The translations under genes were made by a program, and so were the position numbers. A stretch of 64,000 bases of DNA from Streptomyces xanthophaeus (GTDB taxonomy: Bacteria; Actinomycetota; Actinomycetes; Streptomycetales; Streptomycetaceae): NCBI RefSeq assembly GCF_030440515.1, contig NZ_CP076543.1:6396501-6460500 (forward strand). The letters run 5' to 3'. Of this stretch, positions 56,726 to 64,000 are shown piece after piece. The notes beneath the pieces are model-generated. The model was not told the DNA's origin. It did no database searches and was given only the letters and a program-made list of their open reading frames with translations. The stretch's first letter is position 1. Each line of letters opens with the position of its first letter.

Positions 56726-56748
56726 GCAATGGTTCTATTCAATACCTT
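56726..56748. promoter_or_regulatory. Shared operator motif, site 2 (regulator/glnA4)
   Basis: GCAATGGTT-N8-TACCTT in the 77-bp space between the FadR-type regulator and the glnA4-like gene, 22 bp upstream of the first and 33 bp upstream of the second start codon. Matches site 1 in both halves and spacing. Confidence 0.7.
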
Positions 56749-56781
56749 AGGCCTCCTCGGCTCACCGAAGGAGAGATTCCA

Positions 56782-58146
56782 GTGGTAGACCGCAAGCCGC
56801 CGCTCGCGCCCGAGGAGCTCCGCTCCCTCGTCGCCAGTGGTGAGATCGACACAGTCGTCCTGGCCTTCCCCGACATGCAGGGGCGGCTCCAGGGCAAGCG
56901 GTTCGCCGCACAGTTCTTCCTCGACGAGGTCCTCGAGCACGGTACCGAGGGCTGCAACTACCTCCTCGCCGTCGATACCGACATGAACACGGTCGACGGT
57001 TACGAGATGTCCTCCTGGGACCGGGGCTACGGCGACTTCGCCATGCACCCCGACCTCGCCACCCTGCGCCGCATCCCGTGGAACCCCGGCAGCGCCTTCC
57101 TGCTCGCCGACCTCGCCTGGAACGACGGCTCGCCCGTCGTCGCCGCCCCCCGGCAGATCCTGCGCCGCCAGCTGGAGCGCCTCGCCGAGGCCGGCTACAC
57201 CGCGATGGTCGGCACCGAGCTGGAGTTCATGGTCTTCCAGGACACCTACGAGCAGGCCTGGAACTCCGGCTACCGGGGCCTGACCCCGGCCAACCAGTAC
57301 AACATCGACTACTCCGTCCTCGGGACCGGCCGCATCGAACCCCTGCTGCGCCGGATCCGCAACGAGATGCAGGCCGCGGGCCTGATCGTCGAGTCGGCCA
57401 AGGGGGAGTGCAACCTCGGCCAGCACGAGATCGCCTTCCGCTACGACGAGGCGCTCACCACCTGCGACCAGCACTCCGTCTACAAGACCGGAGCCAAGGA
57501 GATCGCCTCCCAGGAAGGTGTCTCGCTCACCTTCATGGCCAAGTTCGACGAGCGCGAGGGCAACTCCTGTCACATCCACCTCTCGCTGGCCGACGCCGAC
57601 GGGCACAACGCGATGGCCGGGGACGGCCCAGGCGGAATGTCACCGGTGATGCGGCACTTCCTGGCCGGCCAGCTGGCCGCGCTGCGCGACTTCTCCCTTC
57701 TCTACGCCCCCAACATCAATTCGTACAAGCGTTTCCGGCCGGGATCCTTCGCGCCGACCGCCGTCGCCTGGGGCGTGGACAACCGGACCTGCGCACTCCG
57801 GGTCGTCGGCCACGGCCGCTCCATGCGCTTCGAGAACCGCCTCCCCGGCGGTGACGTCAACCCGTATCTCGCCGTCGCCGGCCTGGTCGCGGCCGGGCTC
57901 TACGGCATCGAGAACCGCCTGGAGCTCCCCGAGGCCTGCGGCGGGAACGCCTACACCGCCGACTACGCACACGTCCCCGCCACCCTGCGCGAGGCCGCCG
58001 AGCTCTGGGAGAACAGCGAGATCGCCAAGGCCGCCTTCGGCCCCGAAGTGGTCGCGCACTACCGGAACATGGCCCGCGTGGAACTCGACGCCTACGACTC
58101 CGCGGTGACCGACTGGGAGCTGCGCCGCTCCTTCGAACGCCTGTAG
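56782..58146 (+). CDS. glnA4: Gamma-glutamylethanolamide synthetase-like glutamine synthetase (GlnA4)
   Basis: This 454-residue glutamine-synthetase-like ligase joins glutamate to an amine using ATP. GS motifs are visible: GTELEFMVFQ, GECNLGQHEIAFRYDEAL, the ATP-site NSCHIHLSLAD and the glutamate loop RRVVGHGRS-like LRVVGHGRSMRFENRLPGGDVNPY. The S. coelicolor GlnA4 protein (SCO1613) has been described as acting on ethanolamine, and the neighbouring ALDH, permease and FadR-type regulator fit. GTG at 56782 lies seven bases after AAGGAGAG. Confidence 0.93.
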   Translation: MVDRKPPLAPEELRSLVASGEIDTVVLAFPDMQGRLQGKRFAAQFFLDEVLEHGTEGCNYLLAVDTDMNTVDGYEMSSWDRGYGDFAMHPDLATLRRIPWNPGSAFLLADLAWNDGSPVVAAPRQILRRQLERLAEAGYTAMVGTELEFMVFQDTYEQAWNSGYRGLTPANQYNIDYSVLGTGRIEPLLRRIRNEMQAAGLIVESAKGECNLGQHEIAFRYDEALTTCDQHSVYKTGAKEIASQEGVSLTFMAKFDEREGNSCHIHLSLADADGHNAMAGDGPGGMSPVMRHFLAGQLAALRDFSLLYAPNINSYKRFRPGSFAPTAVAWGVDNRTCALRVVGHGRSMRFENRLPGGDVNPYLAVAGLVAAGLYGIENRLELPEACGGNAYTADYAHVPATLREAAELWENSEIAKAAFGPEVVAHYRNMARVELDAYDSAVTDWELRRSFERL

Positions 58147-58183
58147 CCACCGCACGCCACCGAACGAAACTGTGAGGCACCAC

Positions 58184-59548
58184 GTGTCCGATGCGCTGGA
58201 AGTGTTGAATCCGGCCACCGAGGAAACCGTCGCCGTCGTCCCGGCCGCCACACGGGACGACGTCGACGCCGCCGTCACCCGGGCCGCCGCGGCCCAGCGC
58301 GCCTGGGCCGCGGCCGCCCCCGCCGACCGGGCCCGGCTGCTGCGCCGCTTCGCCGCGGTCGTCGACGGCCACATCGAGGAACTGGCCCGGCTGGAGGTCC
58401 GCGAAGCCGGCCACACCATCGGCAACGCCCGCTGGGAAGCGGGCAACGTACGCGACCTCCTCGACTTCGCCGCCGGGGGAGTGGAACGGCTCTCCGGCCG
58501 CCAGATCCCCGTCGCCGGCGGCATCGACATCACCTTCCTCGAACCCCTCGGCGTCATCGGCGTGATCGCCCCGTGGAACTTCCCCATGCCGATCGCCGCC
58601 TGGGGCCTGGCCCCGGCCCTCGCCGCCGGCAACGCCGTCATCCTCAAGCCCGCCGAGACCACCCCGCTGACCGCCCTGCGCCTCGCCGAACTCGCCCTCG
58701 AAGCCGGGATCCCCGAGCACCTCTTCCAGGTGCTCCCCGGCCGCGGGGACGTCGCCGGCGACGCACTCGTCGAACACCCCGGCGTCGCGAAGATCGTCTT
58801 CACCGGGTCCACCCGCGTCGGCAAGCAGATCATGGCCAAGTGCGCCGACCGGGTGAAGCGCGTCACCCTCGAACTCGGCGGCAAGAGCCCCAACATCGTC
58901 TTCGCCGACGCCGACCTCGAAGCAGCGGCGGCCGCCGCCCCCATGGCCTTCCTCGACAACACCGGCCAGGACTGCTGCGCCCGCACCCGCATCCTCGTAC
59001 AGCGCTCCGCCTACGACCGCTTCCTGGAGCTCGTCGCCCCCGGCATCGCGGCCGTGACCGTCGGCGACCCGCTCGACGAGAAGACCCAGATGGGCCCGCT
59101 GATCTCCCGGACCCAGCTGGACCGCGTACGGTCCTTCGTCACCGACGACCTCACCGCCATCCGCGGCACCGCCCCCGAAGGCCCCGGCTTCTGGTACCCG
59201 CCCACCCTCGTCACGGACGTCGCCCCCACCGCGCCCGTGGCCGCCGAGGAGGTCTTCGGACCGGTCGCCGTCGTCCTGCCCTTCGAGGACGAGGAGGACG
59301 CCGTACGCCTGGCCAACGCGACCGAGTACGGCCTCTCCGGCTCCCTCTGGACCCGCGACGTCGGGCGCGCGCTGCGCGTCTCGCGCGCCGTCGCCGCCGG
59401 CAACCTGTCCGTCAACTCCCACAGCAGCGTCCGCTACTGGACCCCCTTCGGCGGCTACAAGCAGTCCGGGCTCGGCCGCGAGCTCGGACCCGACGCCCTC
59501 ACCGCTTTCACCGAGACCAAGAACGTCTTCATCAGCACGGAGGCCTGA
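58184..59548 (+). CDS. NAD(P)-dependent aldehyde dehydrogenase
   Basis: This 454-residue aldehyde dehydrogenase has the cofactor segment VIAPWNFPMPIAAW, FTGST, the base Glu230 in VTLELGGKSPN and catalytic Cys264 in GQDC. In the cluster it would oxidise the aldehyde formed from gamma-glutamylethanolamide to the acid. GTG at 58184 is six bases after GAGG. It starts 37 bp after glnA4 and is followed 5 bp later by the SDR gene, so the three are one operon. Confidence 0.94.
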   Translation: MSDALEVLNPATEETVAVVPAATRDDVDAAVTRAAAAQRAWAAAAPADRARLLRRFAAVVDGHIEELARLEVREAGHTIGNARWEAGNVRDLLDFAAGGVERLSGRQIPVAGGIDITFLEPLGVIGVIAPWNFPMPIAAWGLAPALAAGNAVILKPAETTPLTALRLAELALEAGIPEHLFQVLPGRGDVAGDALVEHPGVAKIVFTGSTRVGKQIMAKCADRVKRVTLELGGKSPNIVFADADLEAAAAAAPMAFLDNTGQDCCARTRILVQRSAYDRFLELVAPGIAAVTVGDPLDEKTQMGPLISRTQLDRVRSFVTDDLTAIRGTAPEGPGFWYPPTLVTDVAPTAPVAAEEVFGPVAVVLPFEDEEDAVRLANATEYGLSGSLWTRDVGRALRVSRAVAAGNLSVNSHSSVRYWTPFGGYKQSGLGRELGPDALTAFTETKNVFISTEA

Positions 59549-59553
59549 AGCAC

Positions 59554-60339
59554 ATGTCCAACGAAGAGATCATCTGCCGCCGCCTGGTCGGCCGTACCGC
59601 CGTCATCACCGGAGCCGGCAGCGGCATCGGCCTGGCCACCGCCCGCCGCCTGGCCTCCGAGGGCGCCAACGTCGTCTGCGCCGACATCGACGAGACGGCG
59701 GGCAAGGCCGCGGCCGAAGAGGTCGGCGGTCTGTTCGTCAAGGTCGACGTCACCAGCCCCGAGGAGGTCGAGGCGCTCTTCAAGGCCGCCTTCGACACCT
59801 ACGGCTCCGTGGACATCGCCTTCAACAACGCGGGCATCTCGCCCCCGGACGACGACTCCATCCTGACCACCGGCCTGGAGGCCTGGAAGCGCGTCCAGGA
59901 CGTCAACCTCACCTCCGTCTACCTGTGCTGCAAGGCCGCCCTGCCCTACATGCAGCGACAGGGCCGCGGCTCCATCATCAACACCGCCTCCTTCGTCGCC
60001 ATCATGGGCGCCGCCACCTCCCAGATCTCCTACACCGCCTCCAAGGGCGGCGTCCTGGCCATGTCCCGCGAGCTCGGCGTGCAGTTCGCCCGCGAGGGCA
60101 TCCGCGTCAACGCCCTGTGCCCGGGGCCCGTGAACACCCCCCTGCTGCAGGAACTGTTCGCCAAGGACCCCGAGCGCGCCGCCCGCCGCCTCGTCCACAT
60201 CCCGCTGGGCCGCTTCGCCGAGCCCACCGAGATCGCCGCCGCCGTCGCCTTCCTCGCCAGCGACGACTCCTCCTTCATCAACGCCACCGACTTCCTCGTC
60301 GACGGCGGTATCTCCGGCGCCTACGTGACCCCGCTGTAG
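59554..60339 (+). CDS. Short-chain dehydrogenase/reductase
   Basis: This 261-residue SDR has the cofactor motif TGAGSGIGLATA, the structural NNAG and the active-site pair SYTASKGG. In context it is the best candidate for the alcohol dehydrogenase that turns the hydroxyl of gamma-glutamylethanolamide into the aldehyde used by its upstream neighbour. It starts 5 bp after the aldehyde dehydrogenase gene. The substrate assignment is an inference from position. Confidence 0.92.
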   Translation: MSNEEIICRRLVGRTAVITGAGSGIGLATARRLASEGANVVCADIDETAGKAAAEEVGGLFVKVDVTSPEEVEALFKAAFDTYGSVDIAFNNAGISPPDDDSILTTGLEAWKRVQDVNLTSVYLCCKAALPYMQRQGRGSIINTASFVAIMGAATSQISYTASKGGVLAMSRELGVQFAREGIRVNALCPGPVNTPLLQELFAKDPERAARRLVHIPLGRFAEPTEIAAAVAFLASDDSSFINATDFLVDGGISGAYVTPL

Positions 60340-60435
60340 GCCCACCGCACCCCATCGCACCGCACCCCGGCCGGCCGGGCACCACAAGGTGCCCGGCCGG
60401 TCCCTCAGGGCTGTCCCGACCCTCGAAGGAGCAGC

Positions 60436-61713
<1,278 letters not shown>

Positions 61714-61833
61714 ACGACCGGGGGAGCGGGCGAGCGGGCGAGCAGGCCCACGAGGCTCGGCAGGCGATGGCTGTCACCCCGCCTGGGTAACATCCGAATT
61801 CAAGTGGCAGTCATTACTTGGAGGGGTGTCCGG

Positions 61834-62469
61834 ATGTGGGAGCTCGCGCGCTCGTGGGTCGAGGGTTGGACCGTCTCGCGGCGGGTGCCGAAGCCGGTGG
61901 ACACGCCGTGGGGACTGAGCGTCCGGGTCGGGCTGCCCACCCAGACCGTCCGGCACGTCCTGCTCGACGCCGATGCCGCGGCCGCACGCGGTCTCGTCGG
62001 GGGGATCACCGAACCGGCCACCTGGATCAAGGCCTTCGTGGCACCCGACGTCATGGAGCCGTGGTTCCCGCCCGAGTGGGAGCCGACCGATCCCGGCTTC
62101 CTGATGGCCGTCGATCTGCGTCCGTCCGTCGTGCGCCCGCCTGACGGCTACACCGTCACCACCGGGACCGCCGACGGTGTCGTCGGCGTACGCGTCCTGA
62201 CCGCCGGCGGGGAGCTCGCCGCGCGCGGCCGGATCGGGCTGGCCGGCGCCGCCTGCGTCTTCGACCAGATCATCACCGAGGAGGCCCACCAGCGCCGCGG
62301 CCTCGGGACGGTGGTGATGGGCGCACTCACCGGCGCGGCCGTCGAGAACGGTGCGGCCACCGGCATCCTGGGCGCGACCGTCCAGGGCCGGGCGCTCTAC
62401 GAAACGCTCGACTGGAAGGTGCTCGCACCGCTGACCGGCTTCGTCCACAAGCCCGTCACCCGTATCTAG
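61834..62469 (+). CDS. GNAT-family N-acetyltransferase
   Basis: This 211-residue protein ends in a GNAT acetyl-CoA-binding domain (ACVFDQIITEEAHQRRGLGTVVMGALTGAAVENGA, with the RRGLG loop) preceded by about 100 residues of unrecognised N-terminal sequence. ATG at 61834 follows GGAGGGG with seven bases spacing; the GTG at 61804 is less likely. Substrate unknown. Confidence 0.88.
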   Translation: MWELARSWVEGWTVSRRVPKPVDTPWGLSVRVGLPTQTVRHVLLDADAAAARGLVGGITEPATWIKAFVAPDVMEPWFPPEWEPTDPGFLMAVDLRPSVVRPPDGYTVTTGTADGVVGVRVLTAGGELAARGRIGLAGAACVFDQIITEEAHQRRGLGTVVMGALTGAAVENGAATGILGATVQGRALYETLDWKVLAPLTGFVHKPVTRI

Positions 62470-62487
62470 CCCGTACCCGTTCCGTAT

Positions 62488-63690
62488 CTAGAGGAAGGTC
62501 CGCCCCTCACCCCGGTAGGTCGGCACGCTGCCGGTGACCCGATCGCCCTCGACCAGGTGCAAGGTGTCGAACCGCTCGCACAGTTCGCCCGCCTTCGCGT
62601 GCCGGAACCAGACCCGGTCGCCGATCAGCAGATCATCGGCCGGGCTCCCGAGCAGCGGGGTCTGCACCTCGCCCGCGCCCTCCTGGGGGTCGTAGCGCAG
62701 CCCCTGCGGCAGGTACGGGACCGGCAGCCGGTCCGCCCCGGCCGCACCGGAGGCCGGATAGCCGCCCCCGAGCACCGTCACCACGCCCACCCCGGGCCTG
62801 CGCACCACGGGCTGGGCGAACAGGGCCGCCGGACGCCCGCTGAACGACGTGTAGTTGTCGAACAGCCGGGGCATGTACAGGCCCGAACCCGCGGCTATCT
62901 CGGTCACCGCGTCCTCGGCGGCCGTCTGCTGCACGCTGCCGGTACCGCCGCCGTTGACGAACTCCAGATCCGGTACGACGGCCCGCACGGCCCGCACCAC
63001 CTCGGCCCGTCGCGCCGCCAGCTCCCTGCGGGCCGCGCCCTGCATCAGCCGGATCGTCCGGGAGCGCAGCGGGCGACCCGCCAGCGAGTCCCCGACCCCC
63101 GCGACGTGCCCCTCGTACGCCATCAGCCCCACGACCCGGAACCCGGGCCGGTCGGCCACCACCCGGGCCAGCCCGGCCAGCTGCTCGGGCTCGCGCAGCG
63201 GGGAGCGGCGGGCCCCGATCCGTACCCGACCGCCGAGCAGTTGCAGGGACGTGTCCAGCTCCAGACAGACCCGGACCTCCTCGGCGCCGCCGTCCCGGGC
63301 GGCGTCGATCAGGTCCAGCTGCGCGAGGTCGTCCACCATCACCGTGACGGCGCCGGCCAGTTTGGCGTCGCCCGCCAGCTCGCCGAAGCCGGCCCGGTCG
63401 GCGGAGGGATAGGCGAGGAGCACGTCCTCGAACCCGGACCGGGCCAGCCAGAGCGATTCGGCGAGGGTGTACGACATGATCCCGGCGAACCCGGGGCGGG
63501 CGAGGACCCGTTCCAGCAGCGCACGGCACCGGACCGACTTGCTCGCGACCCGGACCGGCTTGCCGGCGGCGCGGCGGACGAGATCGTCGGCGTTGGCGTC
63601 GAAGGCGTCGAGATCCACGATGGCCAGCGGCGCGTCCAGGTGCGCGGTCGCCCGGTCGTACCGGGCGCGGTCGGTGGCGGGGGAATTCAT
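62488..63690 (-). CDS. PLP-dependent alanine-racemase-fold protein (D-amino acid aldolase/deaminase-like)
   Basis: This 400-residue protein has an alanine racemase-type PLP barrel: Lys51 in RVASKSVRC is the likely Schiff-base lysine, with LMAYEGHVAG and FVNGGGTGS as phosphate-binding segments. The C-terminal domain matches D-threonine aldolase and amino acid deaminase relatives (VWFRHAKAGELCERFDTLHLV). It should act on a D- or hydroxy amino acid; exact reaction unknown. It is convergent with the GNAT gene. Confidence 0.9.
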   Translation of the reverse strand: MNSPATDRARYDRATAHLDAPLAIVDLDAFDANADDLVRRAAGKPVRVASKSVRCRALLERVLARPGFAGIMSYTLAESLWLARSGFEDVLLAYPSADRAGFGELAGDAKLAGAVTVMVDDLAQLDLIDAARDGGAEEVRVCLELDTSLQLLGGRVRIGARRSPLREPEQLAGLARVVADRPGFRVVGLMAYEGHVAGVGDSLAGRPLRSRTIRLMQGAARRELAARRAEVVRAVRAVVPDLEFVNGGGTGSVQQTAAEDAVTEIAAGSGLYMPRLFDNYTSFSGRPAALFAQPVVRRPGVGVVTVLGGGYPASGAAGADRLPVPYLPQGLRYDPQEGAGEVQTPLLGSPADDLLIGDRVWFRHAKAGELCERFDTLHLVEGDRVTGSVPTYRGEGRTFL

Positions 63691-63793
63691 GGGCGGCAGC
63701 TTGCCAGAGGTCTCTACCGGTGGGTAGTGCCCCGCGCCTCGGGCGCCGACGGGCCGGGGTGGTGCGGCCGGCTGCCCGGTCGCGGCTCGACGA

Positions 63794-63839
63794 CCGGGGC
63801 TCCGCCCCGGATCCCGTGCTCGAACGCCGGCGGGGCCGG
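63794..63839 (+). repeat. REP-like intergenic element, copy 3
   Basis: Hairpin CCGGGGC-TCC-GCCCCGG followed by GTGCTCGAACGCCGGCGGGG. Same plan as at 46106 and 49603. Confidence 0.7.
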
Positions 63840-63885
63840 ATCGGTGCGGCGGGGCCGGATCGGTGCGGTGGGGCCGGTTCCGGGG
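63832..63885 (+). repeat. 19-bp tandem repeat
   Basis: GGGGCCGGATCGGTGCGGC is repeated at 63832 and 63851, with a third partial copy from 63870 (GGGGCCGGTTCCGGGG). It lies between the racemase-like gene and the start of a rightward gene. Confidence 0.7.
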
Positions 63886-63966
63886 TGGTACCGGGATCCA
63901 CCTTGCTGCGGCGACGCCGTAGAGTACGGGCAGGCAGCCGTACGGAACGGGGGGCGGAGCCGCCGG

Positions 63967-64000
63967 ATGACCACGACGACACCGCGGACCGCGATCCTGG
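63967..64000 (+). CDS. Start of a gene cut by the window edge
   Basis: ATG at 63967 opens a frame beginning MTTTTPRTAIL that runs to the right edge. Only 11 codons are visible. The preceding GGGGGGCGGAG could be its ribosome binding site. No function can be assigned. Confidence 0.4.
   Translation, partial: MTTTTPRTAIL

Noticed and set aside
61714..61833. GAGCGGGC-type short repeats upstream of the GNAT gene
   Set aside because: Only about three 8-bp units in very GC-rich DNA; chance is a sufficient explanation.

Overview
This window is chromosomal DNA from an actinomycete, almost certainly a Streptomyces. The support is GC-rich coding sequence throughout, frequent GTG and TTG starts behind GGAGG-type ribosome binding sites, a mycothiol gene (mshC), the complete Pup-proteasome system (arc, dop, pup, prcB, prcA, pafA), the gylR-glpF-glpK-glpD glycerol locus and a GlnA4-type cluster. 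It looks like core chromosome: I see no phage, transposase, CRISPR array, rRNA or tRNA.

Layout. 1-4.1 kb: the end of an SCO1664-type kinase-like gene, mshC, an uncharacterised gene and a PAC2-family gene. 4.2-9.3 kb: glycerol catabolism read leftward (gylR, glpF, glpK, glpD), with two matching GylR-type operator candidates. 9.6-17.7 kb: metH, a HAD phosphatase and two tandem oligopeptide-binding lipoproteins with no permease or ATPase nearby. 17.8-22.5 kb: an orphan response regulator, a RecB-like Fe-S nuclease, an M50/CBS protease, a TrmI tRNA methyltransferase and a secreted protein.

22.5-42.8 kb is the proteasome region. It holds a ferredoxin divergent from arc, then dop, pup, an unexpected endonuclease VII gene, prcB and prcA. 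LacI and MFS genes follow, then pafA, two FKBP isomerases, the WYL regulators pafB and pafC, tatA, tatC, a diacylglycerol-kinase-like gene and a HelY-type helicase. Pup here ends in Gly-Gly-Glu, so it should be ligation-ready without deamidation, and Dop would be needed mainly for depupylation. The endonuclease VII gene has lower GC, sits between pup and prcB, and overlaps the prcB start.

42.8-53.5 kb is a mixed section: TetR, an RluA-like pseudouridine synthase, a serine hydrolase, a siderophore-interacting protein behind a clear iron box, a 5'-3' exonuclease, an XRE-cupin regulator with a substrate-binding-like protein lacking a signal peptide, a TDT transporter divergent from a LysR gene, and small secreted or membrane proteins. 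A 236-bp inverted-repeat element and a 45-bp tandem repeat lie at 49.67-50.02 kb.

53.6-61.7 kb is a coherent gamma-glutamylation pathway cluster, probably for ethanolamine: a gamma-glutamyl hydrolase, an APC permease and a FadR-type regulator read leftward; GlnA4-like ligase, aldehyde dehydrogenase and SDR read rightward; then a secreted HAD phosphatase. The permease promoter and the regulator/glnA4 intergenic region carry the same bipartite motif with identical spacing, a strong candidate operator. The window ends with a GNAT acetyltransferase, a PLP alanine-racemase-like protein, repeats and the first codons of another gene.
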